Source of the DNA: Pseudocercospora fijiensis CIRAD86 | Lineage: Eukaryota > Ascomycota > Dothideomycetes > Mycosphaerellales > Mycosphaerellaceae | Reading direction: 5' to 3' | DNA: 64,000 bases | Assembly (NCBI RefSeq): GCF_000340215.1 | Contig: NW_006921532.1 | Coordinates: 5,554,573 to 5,618,572, forward strand | Shown: piece after piece, positions 32,973-46,715 of the stretch | Layout: every line of letters starts with the position of its first letter | How positions within the stretch are numbered: the first letter of the stretch is position 1 | Notes under the pieces: generated by a model | What the model saw: the letters and a program-made list of their open reading frames with translations, nothing else | The model's database searches: none | What the model was told of the DNA's origin: nothing | Made by a program: the position numbers and the translations under genes

Positions 32973-34091
32973 TTATACAACCCCAAATTCGATCAAACTC
33001 CTCGCACTATCAAGCAAACTCTGCTCAACCGTCTTGCTCGGCTGCCACCCCAATTCCCTCCTGGCCTTCTCAAAAGATCCAGCAAGCTCCTTCCCAAGAT
33101 CAGGCAGACAAACCCCAACAACCGGATCAAAGTATCCCGCAGCCCTCATAACAAAATTCGGCAGCTTTCGTGTCGGGACCTTCTTCGTCTTGTCCGCGGG
33201 CAGTCCATTCCGTAAAATCTCAGCACAAGTAATAATATCCACAAACTCACAAACACAACTTTCCGAAGCCACTTCCTCTTCTCGACCGGAAATAGCCAAA
33301 TAGCGTTGCCCATTCGCCCGAGAACTCTCCAGAGCTTTGATATGGAGATCCGCACAATCCCGTACATCGACCATACTAGTCCCATACTGAGGAACACCAG
33401 GCATACCACCCAGGAGAATCGGTACGAGTTTGAGACTCGACGCGAATTCCTTACTGAGGGTAGGTCCATAAATCGCAGCCGGGCACACCACCGCCAACTC
33501 CATTTTCCTCTCCGCAGTTTCATTGTGCGCTTGCACAAATTCCCACACCGCTTGCTCTTGCAACGTCTTTGCTCGCGGATAGATGTGTAATTTCTCTTTC
33601 GAATCCGTGAGATCTGTCCAGTCGACTTCGGTGAAAGGTTGTGATTTATCGCGTTCCATTCCGTGGCCGTGTGCGAGTGCAGCTACGGAGCTCGTGAAGA
33701 TGAATTTCTGCACACTCGATGATGCTACGGAAGCTCGGAGAAGGCGGAGTGTACCTTCTTTCAGAGGTGTGATCAGTTCTTCCAATGTCTTCTCTTTGCC
33801 CGTTGCGATCATGCCGGCTGGATGCAGGACGGATTTGACGCCTGCGCAAGCCTTGGCCCATTCTTCGTCGCTTGAGGTGAGTAGGTCGAGGACTACGAAA
33901 TCGAGTTGGTTCGCGATCTGTTCTTCGGTCGCGCCGCCGTGTTTTAGTTTTGCTTTGGCATCTTCGATGCGTGAGTCTGTTCGCACTGTGGTTCGGACGG
34001 AGTAGCCTTTCTGGAGGAGGTATAATATAATGTATCCGCTGAGGAATCCGCTGCCTCCTGTGACCAGGACTAGATCCGTGCCTCCTGTCAT
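32973..34091 (-). CDS. NAD(P)-dependent dihydroflavonol-4-reductase-like (extended SDR) protein
   Basis: An intact single-exon frame of 372 residues. The N-terminal Rossmann motif V-T-G-G-S-G-F-L-S-G (residues 10-19) fits the extended short-chain dehydrogenase pattern, T-S-S-V-A supplies the catalytic serine, and Y171-P-R-A-K175 is the catalytic Y-x-x-x-K. R-T-D-S following the second strand suggests NADPH preference. The family reduces aldehydes and ketones such as methylglyoxal and secondary-metabolite intermediates; the substrate cannot be read from the sequence. It lies next to a methyltransferase and an esterase remnant, which together could be part of a decayed metabolic locus, but no core synthase is in the window. 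No membrane segment or signal peptide is seen. Confidence 0.87.
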   Translation of the reverse strand: MTGGTDLVLVTGGSGFLSGYIILYLLQKGYSVRTTVRTDSRIEDAKAKLKHGGATEEQIANQLDFVVLDLLTSSDEEWAKACAGVKSVLHPAGMIATGKEKTLEELITPLKEGTLRLLRASVASSSVQKFIFTSSVAALAHGHGMERDKSQPFTEVDWTDLTDSKEKLHIYPRAKTLQEQAVWEFVQAHNETAERKMELAVVCPAAIYGPTLSKEFASSLKLVPILLGGMPGVPQYGTSMVDVRDCADLHIKALESSRANGQRYLAISGREEEVASESCVCEFVDIITCAEILRNGLPADKTKKVPTRKLPNFVMRAAGYFDPVVGVCLPDLGKELAGSFEKARRELGWQPSKTVEQSLLDSARSLIEFGVV

Positions 34092-35563
34092 GATCAGATG
34101 TAGTGCGTAGTCTATGATAAGCTAAGAGAGAGGTTTGTTGGAAGTAGGAAGCTATCTCGGCAACCGTGATAGACAGGGTTGGAGATGTTCAGGGAATGGA
34201 GATCGGTAACATTTGTTTCTATTGAACTTAGCCTCTCATTTGGTTGATTTCTGTGCATAGAACATCACGTCTTCGATCCCAGAAGACAATCATGGATAGT
34301 TGGGCGAAGTACACAAGAGACAAGCTGTATGTTGGGAGAAAGTCGGTAATGCTTCGGCATAGTCTCGGATCAAGCCAACGACATCTCATCCGTGATGGAC
34401 AGCTTGAACGGCAATCAATATTATCTTCACGATTCTACACTGTGGTTCGAACACTTTGAAAACCCCTCCGATCCCTCGCATTGTCCCGGCTTCCACACAA
34501 TATCTTGACCGATCGCTTTCAAGCCATCCGAAGCATTCATTTCCTTCAGCACCGATTTTCCAAGGCCCTACTACCAGATGGTACTATTCCAAAGTTGAAC
34601 CCGTACCGTCCGATAAGTACTTCCCTCCAGATAAGCGGTACGACTGGTTGAAGGTTTGCCAAGTATTAGCTTTGAGTTCGAATCTGGATGATTCTTGTCA
34701 CTGCCCTGGGATTCTGAAGTATGCATCCTCATAGCTATGGAGGGATTGATCGAAGTCCCAAGAACCTCAGCCGCAAATCTTTTGTTGAGCTACTTTCGAA
34801 GCAGGTGATGCACACACTCCAGATTTGATGAATTTAAGAGTAGTGTCGATGGCTATTCAGTAATTTGGTTCCCAGACATCAAGTCCAATACCTCGCAGCA
34901 TAGTCGGCATCAATCTTCTTGCAAAGCCGCCCATATCGAAGCTTGTCTTCCCACTGACGACGTGCACGTCAGTCAAATGGTGTAATCAATCTTTCTCACG
35001 CCACCGACTGTTTAGACACGCGTACGAGCATCTCTTCCGCCTCCGCAGAGACCTGGTAGTCCAGTGAAGCAGCACGTTTAAACGCTGTCGCCATAATTCA
35101 AGCGACGAAGAAAAATCCCCAGTCGTCTTCGCAATGAAAATCAAGAACAATCGCCCACAACCATCATCTGCTGCTCACGACGTGCACATACATCACCGAT
35201 CGCGCGTCAGCCTCTCCGGCAGTCGTAGGGAATATCCGTTCTGCAAGCTCAAAGGAGAGCTTCATAGAAATTCTTGCTCATTAAGCAATACTTCATAGAT
35301 ATCTCTACAGACAGCGGCATTGAAAACGCTCAAGCAGGCCGAGAGTCCTGTTTTTCGCGCATACATATTTACAGTATAACATCACCCATTCCCTCCCGCT
35401 CCGGCCAGCGTTTTGATTGCGCTATGCCCAACGCCCGAACACCACCGCGATGCATAGATAACCAAGCGCAAGTCTAATCCGATTACCGGCCGTAGAAGTT
35501 CGTTTCGAATCGAACGCTTCTATAACCCATGCCCAAGCTTTTTTTGCGATCAACCTCATTCAT
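34092..35563. other. Intergenic region, 1.5 kb
   Basis: It contains the reductase promoter and the ERG25 3' flank. A + strand frame at about 34456-34734 reads as plausible protein (F-Q-G-P-T-T-R-W-Y-Y-S-K..D-K-Y-F-P-P-D-K-R-Y-D-W) and may be a gene remnant, but I recognise no family. Nothing else is supported. Confidence 0.4.
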
Positions 35564-36735
35564 CTACTCGGCCTTGCCTTGCGCCTTTAGCTTCGCAATC
35601 TTCCTGTCGCGTCTTCGCTTCACGGCCTCTGGAAAGCCTTCGGTGTCGAGAACCCAGTCCCACCATCGGAAAGAGCTGGCGTAGTTGCCGACGAATTTTT
35701 CGTGGTGCACGTCGTGGTGCTGGGCGCCTGCCCAGAAGGGAAGGAAGCGGTGTAAACTCCATGGAAAGTCGTATCCGGAATGTGCGTCGATTGCTTGGAA
35801 GAGGCGGAGGACGATCCAGATGTACATGGTCAGGACATGGAGGTTCTTGAAGATGGCGCACCACACGATGGGGACACCAACTGTGCCGAAGCCGAGAACC
35901 ATGACTTCGATAGGCGATGCGTATTCAGCGGCGAGGCCGAAAGGCGCGGAGTACTGGTGGTGTATCTTGTGGATATTTTTGTATATTGGTCCCCAGTGCA
36001 TCGAGCGATGCATCCAGTAGTGCCATGCATCCTCGAACACGAAGAAGGCTACGATTTGATAGGCCATGGTCCAGATGGAGGGAAATGGAACGGTGGTCTG
36101 CAGGCCGAAGAATTGAGCCATTGGGTGGAAGAGCCAGATCTGTGGGAGCTCGACGGTAAAGTGGGCGAGCAGCACAAGCATGGCGCAGTCCCATTGCTCC
36201 TTGGCTGATGGGACCTTTTCCTGTGATAGCTGTCAGCGTCCATCAGCGCATGTCCCGTAAGTACGCGCAACATACGGCCTGGATCTTGTACTTGTTGAAG
36301 GCCGGTATCTGGTCGATGATAATCCACGGCAGACTACGCCCGAAGTATACCACCTCGTGCATGACAAAGCTCATAATTCCGGTCGCGAGGACGTCATTTC
36401 CCATGAAGGCATACCATGCGGCCCATAATCGTTCGAAGTAGTTTAGGCCGCCGTTGTATTTGGAGATCTCGGCGAATTCGTGCCAGTAGGGGTTTTGTGT
36501 GTGTGGAAGCATTGCGTCTGTAATGGACGAGGCCGTCGCATTTTGGCTGTATAATGGCATCAGTATAATGCTCGGTCAAAGGTTCCCACAGGTGGTGGTG
36601 AGTGCATCGCGTATGGCGTATGCAGTTCGTCCGCATTGAGGCGAGGCGAGACAGCAGTAACGCAGGAACGCGGATCGGAGCTGCGAGAGAGGGAGGTACG
36701 TACAACAAGGAGTCCATTCCCAGTGTGAGCGACAT
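35564..36735 (-). CDS. ERG25: C-4 methylsterol oxidase (ergosterol biosynthesis)
   Basis: Three exons: 36735-36704, 36546-36276 and 36220-35564. The protein has 319 residues (313 if the second ATG, at 36717, is used). It is the di-iron methylsterol monooxygenase of the ER that oxidises C-4 methyl groups during ergosterol synthesis. The three histidine clusters are present: H-R-S-M-H, H-K-I-H-H and H-H-D-V-H-H, along with [10 protein letters not shown] and A-H-S-G-Y-D-F-P. Several hydrophobic membrane segments are seen, and the Lys/Arg-rich C-terminus may act in ER retention. Intron 2 (36275-36221, 55 nt) is clear. Intron 1 (36703-36547, 157 nt) is inferred because it joins M-D-S-L to F-Q-N-A-T-A in phase, matching the usual fungal N-terminus. 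Very strong family call. Confidence 0.93.
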
Positions 36736-38474
36736 GGTGAGTGTATTCGTCGCCGCACGAGGCCAATGGGTGGGTGGGTGGTGTAAAGAGTGTGGAGGGT
36801 GAGGCAGAGATCATTTTTCGAAACGAAACACTGCTCCCTTTCTTTGCCTCGCGGCCAGCATCCACCTGCGAGGCGCATAGAACATCTTACGATTTTTTGA
36901 AGGGTCCGGGCTAGCGCTTCCGCCACAACGGCTGCTTCCCGCCTCCCGAGATTGAAACTCTGCAACCCATTCCCATCACTTGCCCGGCCGACGTATTGCA
37001 AGGCGTGCATGTGTCCCTCGCCACTTCCCCGAGCCCCAGCTACCCGCCCGAGCCCCAGTAGATATACCAATATAGAATCGGCCTGAATGAGATTACGTGC
37101 TGTTTCCACCTATTACATATCATATCCATTCTTGGTTGGTGGCGCGGAGCGCGTCACCTAGGAAGTCGCGCCTACACCACCAGTACTAGCAGCAACAACA
37201 ACAACAATAGTCGCTTATACAGCCAACAGGACGGCCACTTCACTACCAGGTGCTGCAACAACAGCACCATCAGTTCACTCAGCAGCAGTATCATATGCAG
37301 CAGCAGGCTAGTCAGCAAATAAGGGACCAATATGAGCCAGCATATATAGCATCACGTAGTTACAAGGCTGCAGGTCGTAATCCGCTTAGACCTGAGTAGA
37401 TAGCAACCAACAACACCTTTAAATTTGCTATACCACTGATTTGCTAACAAACTTTGGCTTCATGGCTAGCAGCAGTATAGAAGTGGTTGCCCGGTCGGTA
37501 GTGGTTGCGGGGATCCGGAAATCGCTTCCCTACGCGATTTTGTTAGGAACAGCGGATTCCATAATCCACTGTATTGCTGGGGCTCGGGCGGGTAGCTGGG
37601 GCTCGGGGAAGTGGCGAGGGCATGTGTCGAGCATTGTCGCCTCGTGCACAGAATACAGCAAGTCTTTAACGCTCTAAAAGCCGATCCCACAGCACAATCG
37701 AGGTGGAGAAGATCGCCAGGAGAACGAGATCACGTGCGTCTCTAGCTCGCTAAGTCGCTGTTCGTCGTACGACTTGCGTAGGGATGGACTCTATTAAGCT
37801 CGTAGACCAAAGTGTTTATATTACCATGGTATACTCGAACTTCTGCTATAGACTATTTCTAAGACTCGAGGCGGATATTAGTAGGCATTCAGAGACCCTC
37901 GAGAGCCTCTTTACCTAACTATCGTAAGGCCCGTACCAACCGACGTTACAAAATGGTCTAGCACTGCTCGTCACATGAAACTTATATTCCTAAGGCATGC
38001 ATGTTTCCAATATCGGGCTTGATTTGATTTGATCACACTGCGTTGCACCAAGAGTGCTACTGTAACAAGAGCCAACGCTTTTTCTATGTCAAGAGAATGT
38101 GTGTTTTGTGGGGAATGCATATAGACATCGTGACAGCTCGTCAGCCTAGTATCTCAATCAATGTAACAGTGGTTGTGTGGTTGACGGCCCCCGAGGCCAG
38201 AATCGAACGATGGTCAGCGCTCGACGCGCTGCCTGCTTGCTTGCTGTTGCCGGAAATGCTCTCGAGGTCGACCTGAGAGAGTAGTCGACGTCCAACGACG
38301 CCCACTTTTCCACCTTCATCACGAATTCAGCGCCTTCCTTGGCTTCCTCCACCACAAGCCCAATCCCGGCACGAATGTTTGCCCTTCCTTCAGATAATCC
38401 ATCTGATTGATTCGTAAGGTGCAGTGGACGCACTGCCGCCATCGACCTCCCAGCTTCTCGCACCCGTGCGCATC
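36736..38474. other. Intergenic region with an inverted repeat and repeat remnants
   Basis: The left part is the ERG25 upstream region. A perfect 44-bp inverted repeat (37015-37058 and 37577-37620) flanks about 518 bp that include a Gln-codon-rich stretch (about 37180-37330), perhaps a remnant of a transposon or gene. About 37700-37960 looks RIP-decayed (many TAG/CTA). About 38158-38474 is normal sequence downstream of the kinase gene. No intact gene is supported. Confidence 0.5.
37015..37620. repeat. Perfect 44-bp inverted repeat with a 518-bp spacer
   Basis: The left arm 37015-37058 (CCCTCGCC..CCCCAG) is the exact reverse complement of the right arm 37577-37620. Each arm has an internal CTGGGGCTCGGG duplication. 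The spacer holds CAG/CAA-rich sequence and ends in normal sequence. It could be a small non-autonomous element or a local inverted duplication. No flanking target duplication was found by eye. Confidence 0.8.
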
Positions 38475-40843
<2,369 letters not shown>

Positions 40844-41991
40844 GATAGTAGCAGAGTAGATATGCAGGCGGGGCGGGGCGGGGCGGTGAGCGATTTAGAA
40901 GAGTCGCGATTCGATTCGATGCGGGTGGCAGGCGGCGGTGCGATGACGAGTGCGGTGCGGCGGCGGGATGCTACTGGATTGGCGCATTAACCATACATGA
41001 ACGTCTGCTGTAGTCCGACGTCTGATGTGCGGCTACAGGAGTCGAGCGGGCCAGCGCACGCAGTGGCCAGAGGCAGAGGCGGAAGCAGAGCCAGTGACGT
41101 CTAGAATAGCTTGCAGGCAGGACAGTCCAGACAGGGCTGCCACACTGCCGCGGGCTGGTTAAAGATACACGATCCAGGCACGGGGAAGGGAGGGAAGGGG
41201 AGGGAGGGAGCTGTGCTGCAGGTAGGCGTGGGCGTGGATGTCCTCGGAGGTCCACTCACCACGGCAACGAGCAACAAGCAATGCTGATAACTTATGACGA
41301 TACCTGATCTGCCTGCCAGACCTTTCCTGACCTGAGCCTTCTCCCTTCTCTTCTGTCCCCACCACCCTTCACTGCTGGCACTGGCAGCTGGCTTTGGCGG
41401 CTGAGTTTTGACCAGCGAATCACGCAATGCAACCCAGAGCATGTGGAGAAAAAGCAGCACTTCCCACTGCGTCGTTTCTCTTCCTTATCATTCCCCCAAT
41501 CAATGCTGGCAAACAACGCAAAGGCAGCACATAGCTCAGCACTGTACCGACCGTTGGGACATCTCTGGTCCAGCTCTGTGCCCTTTGCGCCGCAGATACG
41601 TGGTCGGCGGCATGATGCAGTGGCTGGCAACGCACGAGTCGCGGGCACAGCTCTTTCATCACCGCTCCCAGACAGCTCCATCACGCACCGACTACCGCTC
41701 TGTCATGCCACACTTCTGACACGTGATATGTCTTTGCTCTCCACCACGACACTGCATCTTAAGCACATCATCAGAGGGATCATTGCATCAAATGTGAATG
41801 GACGCCAATTTGATGATGTTCAGCGTTGCTGTGAGTAGCAAGTGTGGGTCTATCCAAGTTCTAGACTTGATCTCAGCTATCTAGGAGAAAGCGCGGCTGT
41901 AGATAATCCCGTCTGGCTGAGACGGCCGTAGTATATCATAAACTCTAATTAAGTCAGTAAAGAAACGGGGGAGTCCTCGGAAATGTCGTCC
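40844..41991. other. Intergenic region
   Basis: It contains the kinase promoter and 5' UTR (GC-rich, with a GGGGC repeat near 40868-40886) and the 3' flank of the rhodopsin-domain gene. Several overlapping open frames exist on both strands, but none has recognisable protein character. Confidence 0.45.
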
Positions 41992-43305
41992 TCATCCAAA
42001 TCGCCTCCTGTTAGGCGCGAACCTCGATCTTCTGTTTCCTACTAGATCAAAGTCTGGACTTAAGGGACTCGCTGGTGTGCTGGGTGGACTGGGTGGACTG
42101 AACTCTGCAGGGTTGAGAACAGGCGTGTGATTCTTCTGTATTCGAAGCTCCAGCTCTTGAGCGGCCAGCCTAGCCTTCTCCGCATACATACTGTCTCTCA
42201 GTGTCCGACCTGCACTCGAGGTGGTGTTGTTGGTGAAGCTGATCGCTCGTATCTGGTTTGATCGGGTGCGGATGTAGCTGTCGCCGAATGACATCGCTGG
42301 GAACAGTCGTGACACCAAACCTTTCAGGGTAGGTATATTCTGTGAAGGTCAGCGAACGTCATTTGCCGCGCGCCTTGTGTATGTACTTACGCAGGCAATG
42401 ATGCTAGTGTTCAACTCCATAGACGACCAGATAGCTGCTGTGGGGTTGTTCCAGGAAGGATCGAGAGACTTAGATATTTTGTGAATGGCAGGCAGACGCA
42501 AGGCCGACATAATGCAAGTGATGCCTCCTACGCCGAAGACCAGCATTAGAATGATTTTCTGAAGTCGCGGGAAGTTCAGTCTGCTCAGCGGCGCAATTGG
42601 TAGAATCGTGATGAAGATGTCGGCGAGAATATTGCCACCAGCCATAGTGTACCATATCGTCACCCTGTCCAGACAGTCGCCCTCGCCTGGAGGTTTTCTC
42701 CAAAAGTCGTAGGCCGGATTACACATAAAGAAGCAAGCGAAGAAGCCGAATAGTGTCCAGCTCACGATGAGGGCCATCAAGACGTAGCATATAATTCGAT
42801 AAGAACGCATCGGGATGAAACGGAGGTACTGGAAGAGGATGGACAACTTGACCACCCCAAGTCCAAGAGCATAGCTCCACGTCGAGGCCCAGAACCATTT
42901 AATCAAAACGACCTTTTCTTCTGCAGACAGTGTTGAAAAGTGCTTTCCCATGCCATATTGTACTATCGCATGTCAGCTGAGGTGGTGAATCGTGGAATCA
43001 CGCATGAAATGTACCTTCCTCGCACATCGTGACAGTGACGCCAACTGAGATGAGCTTTGTCGTTCTTTAGCAGATATATTCCTCGGCGAGCTATCACTAC
43101 TCACCACGGATGTTATGACGAGCAAGTCATCGACGCCTGCATTCTTAGAGATCTTGACCCTCGTATAGACGCGCAGTGCGGTAAGCAAAGCTGCGACCGC
43201 GGTAAAGCTGATAATGGTGACGGTGACTGCAGTGCCAGTGGTATGTCCATCCTCTGCTGACCTTTTTGCGCTGAGGTGCAGTGTGCGCAAATCCAGAATG
43301 ATCAT
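41992..43305 (-). CDS. Fungal rhodopsin-domain (Pth11-like) integral membrane protein
   Basis: Four exons are proposed: 43305-43101, 43044-43015, 42962-42391 and 42339-41992, giving 384 residues. It shows the fungal seven-helix rhodopsin-domain pattern: an N-terminal helix with R-V-Y-T-R-V, D-D-L-L-V-I, T-M-C-E-E-V-Q-Y-G-M-G-K-H, K-L-S-I-L-F-Q-Y-L-R, C-I-M-S-A-L-R, and N-T-S-I-I-A-C-I-P-T-L-K. The family includes Pth11-type G-protein-coupled receptors and many proteins of unknown role in the plasma membrane. The C-terminal tail after the last helix is polar and Ser/Pro-rich, fitting a cytoplasmic tail. The first intron uses GTAGTG as donor; the neater GTGAGT seven nt upstream would break the phase into the T-M-C-E-E exon. 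The 30-nt second exon is inferred from conservation. The ligand is unknown. Confidence 0.82.
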
Positions 43306-44750
43306 CGGGGCGCTCGTGCTTTAGTTGGTCAACCAGAATTCTGAAACAGCTTGTAGCGTGGCTACCTTGTAGTGCCCGTGCTCGACAGGTTTACGAGGCC
43401 TTTGGATGTTGAAGCGCCCCAACTCTTTTATCTCGAAGATGATTTGCTTCAGTCGCTTCGTGATTATGATTAATGTTCGAGCTGCTGGGCGACGGCCAAC
43501 TCGTGAGTGTTGATCGCAATGTGAGAGTGCACTGCCTTCGCCAAGTCGATATTCCAGGCCGCAGTGCTGACAGCCTTGTCGACGGACTATCTTGTGCTAT
43601 CAGATGTTGACTTCTGCTTTGCAGACATGTACCCAGGATCACTCCAACATTGGATTTCGGCACAAGCATGCTCCCAAGTGAACATGCCTGCTCAATGGTT
43701 CGTCTCGTGGGTTCAATAGTATGAGCGATCGTCGGTGACACCACAGGTGACGGGTGACAGGTCTTGCTATCCCCAGCGCCTTTATGCCAATCTAAGATGC
43801 AGCTGCTCTAAAGAAATGGCGCTTGCAGGCTGTTTGGTCGGGATTTCCTCAAGAATCAATCGCTTCTCTCATCAGAGGGCTGGGGAAACATCCTACACTT
43901 ACCAGCTGCTAGCCCATGTATCTCGAGATAATCGTGGTCATGCGCCATGTGCATTGCTCGAGGGTCTTGCACTCGCTGGGATCTCTGCGCAAGGGTGGAC
44001 TGAGGGGTAGTTGGAAGCATCACTGCTGATGATCGCGAATACCTCTGTACCGACGAGATGAATCGACAAAGATGTGGCTGAAGGTATGATGTACATCTGC
44101 CGTGACGAGTGTCGGATCAGGTGGTTCCACACCTCTGTGGTCAATATGGCGTCCAGAAGAGAAATTCTGTGCGGGAATCAGCAATCGTGGATGGTCAATA
44201 GCTTCCGTCGTTCAGCGAAGCGCGAACGCGACTCCACGAGTATGCCAGCATGAAGAAGTCTCTTTGTCGCTAGCAAATGCAGGTACACATGGCGGTGAGC
44301 GAGGATTGGAGATTTGGAAGGCATCGTCTCGTCCCATGAGGGTCCTTGAAAATGAGCTCTCCCTGAAGGACGAGGTTGCCGTCGTCGTCATGGAAGAACA
44401 CGAAAAAGAAGAGCCGTGCAAGAGCCGTGGGGAATCCTAGACGCTTTCTGGCTGCTCTGTACAGGATTATGATTCATGCTGATCTTTTTGTGGTGAGCCT
44501 TGTGGCAACATTAAATAGGTCGCTAGCGCTGCATAGGATATAAAAGTGTATGAACTCCGTATATTGTTCCCACAGAGGTGGAACTGGGCTTGGAGTCTTG
44601 GACGCGGTCGATAAACTCAGCCAAGAGAGAAAGTCGAACGGGTGGCCCCAGTGGTGGGAAGGGACAGAATACAGATCCACTGATTGGTCTGTGCGTGCCG
44701 AGGAGCCGAGATGAAGTCGACGTTCTTCACGCGGCAAACCGTATAATACC
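43306..44750. other. Intergenic region up to the RIP boundary
   Basis: About 1.4 kb of ordinary-composition DNA with no gene I can support. Frames at 43391-43744 (-) and 44102-44440 (+) are open, but lack recognisable domains. At about 44745 the composition changes abruptly to RIP-type sequence. Confidence 0.4.
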
Positions 44751-45889
44751 TAAAGCGCTAGGATACGCTACGCCGGCAAGTTCCTGCCGCAGCGGACTCG
44801 GTAAGATGTAGAAGTCCGCGCCGTAGTATACGTAACTATAGAAAACGTAATCTCGTCGTCGCTACGCGTCGTAGTTACTAGGTCGACTATAGTAGTAGTA
44901 AGAGTAGTAGTAAGGATAGTAGTGCGATTTCCGCTAGTATACTAAAGGTCGATAGTAAGAGGTCGTACGGTCGCAATTTAATAGATTTCGTACTATTTTA
45001 AAAGACTTTAACGACCCCGCATTTTCTACTAATAGATACTAGGTATATTACTAGAAATAAAGCTAAAGTTTGTTAGTAAAACAGCGGTATAGCTAAATCC
45101 GAGGTATTGTTTATATTATAGTAGAAATACGTATAGAAGTATTGCTTATAGACTATAGACTTAATAGATCTATATAGTAGGCGCGCCTATTAATACTCTA
45201 GTAGTATATAATAAAATGTGCTCCTAGGCGGCTAGCGCGTGCCTAGAGGAGTGCGAGCGAAGCTTTCGCCTTATATATACTAAGCTAATTCGGTTCTTTA
45301 GACCTCGAAGCTAGACCTTAAAGCTATTACTATTATTATACGATTTAGTTCTACTAGAACAGTTTATTAGGAATAAGTATTTTTATATTTTTGTATTACT
45401 ATTTTTCTTTTCTAGTATTTTAGATACTACTTTATTATTTTTAACTTTATATATATTACATACTTTTATTCTAGTTTTCTCTAATTTTTTATATCTATTA
45501 CTACTTTTTATATTATTAAAAAAACTATTTTCAATTTTTTTCTTTAATGTTTTACAGTTTTTCTACTTAGTATCTTACTTGTTTTACTTACCTATTTTAT
45601 ATTTTCTTATTTATTTTTATTATATGTTTTCTTTTTTCTAATACGTCTAAGTCCTCTTATTTATATCCTTATTTATTACTTGTTTTCTATCTTACTACTT
45701 AGTTTAGTACTAGCTTATTATTTAGTCTATTAATTAGCTTATTATTTAGTTTATTATTTACTTTGTTCTCTAGTTTTTTATTTAATCTATTATTTGCTTT
45801 ATTATTTAGTTTCTTCTCTAGTTTATTATTTACCTTCTTTTTGACTTTATTATAAGTTATTTATTTACTAGAATATAATTTATTTTATT

Positions 45890-46250
45890 AATTGTTTAAC
45901 TAATTGTTTAACTAATTGCTTTACTAATTGTTTAATTAATTATTTAATTAATTGCCTTACTAATTGTTCTACTATTGTTTTATTCATTGTTTTATTAATT
46001 GTTTTGTTAATTGTTTTGTTAATTGTTTTGTTAATTGTTTTGTTAATTGTTTTGTTAATTGTTTTATTTATCGTTTTATTAATTGGTTTATTAATTGTTT
46101 TGTTAATTGTTTTGTTAATTGTTTTGTTAATTGTTTTGTTAATTGTTTTGTTAATTATTCTATTAATTGTTTTATTAGTTGTTTTATTAGTTGTTTTATT
46201 AGTTGTTTTATTAATTGTTTTGTTTGTTGTTTTGTTAATTGTTTTACTAA
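45890..46250 (+). repeat. AT-rich tandem satellite, about 11-12-bp units of the GTTTTGTTAATT type
   Basis: About 30 imperfect units alternating TTGTTTT and GTTAATT run through this tract. Open frames across it (Leu/Ile/Val or Cys/Phe/Ile repeats) are products of the satellite, not genes. Confidence 0.9.
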
Positions 46251-46614
46251 CTAGGATAGTACCCGTACGTAAGTACTTCTGCTCCTTCTACTTACGTAGT
46301 AATAGCGGTAGCGCCCGCGAGTTTTTAAATTTTATATATACCTAGTATAGCGGAGCCGCGAATTTTAGGGTTCCTCGCTCTTATTCTCGCTCTCGTTCCT
46401 TTAATATTTTTCGGTAATTTTATAAATTTAAATCGTATGTTTTCTATAATTAAAATTAATTTTTCTATAGGTTCTTTTATTAAAAGTTGTTTTATAAATT
46501 CTTTTATTAATGTTTTAGTTAATTTTCTTATTAATTTTCTTATTAATTGTTTGTATCTTTTACTATATATTTTACTATATATTTGAAGTATTAGAAGGAA
46601 GGCAAAAGGCTTTA

Positions 46615-46715
46615 CTAGCGGTTGTTCGGGAAGTCGGCGGTTATTCGGGAAGTCGGCGGTTGTTCGGGAAGTTAGCGGTTATTCGGGAAGTCGGCGCTTG
46701 TTCGGAGATACCGGC
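46615..46715 (+). repeat. Tandem repeat of about 20 bp (GGTTGTTCGGGAAGTCGGC type)
   Basis: Five imperfect units, differing mainly by TTGTTCGG versus TTATTCGG and GTCGGC versus GTTAGC, both explained by transitions. Confidence 0.85.

Noticed and set aside
38170..38250. Possible minus-strand tRNA (contains GTTCGATTC and GGCC-rich flanks)
   Set aside because: The T-arm stems do not pair and no matching acceptor or anticodon arm is found.
45964..46345. Two Leu/Ile/Val- or Cys/Phe/Ile-repeat open frames
   Set aside because: They are translations of an AT-rich satellite in two frames; no start context or protein character apart from the repeat.
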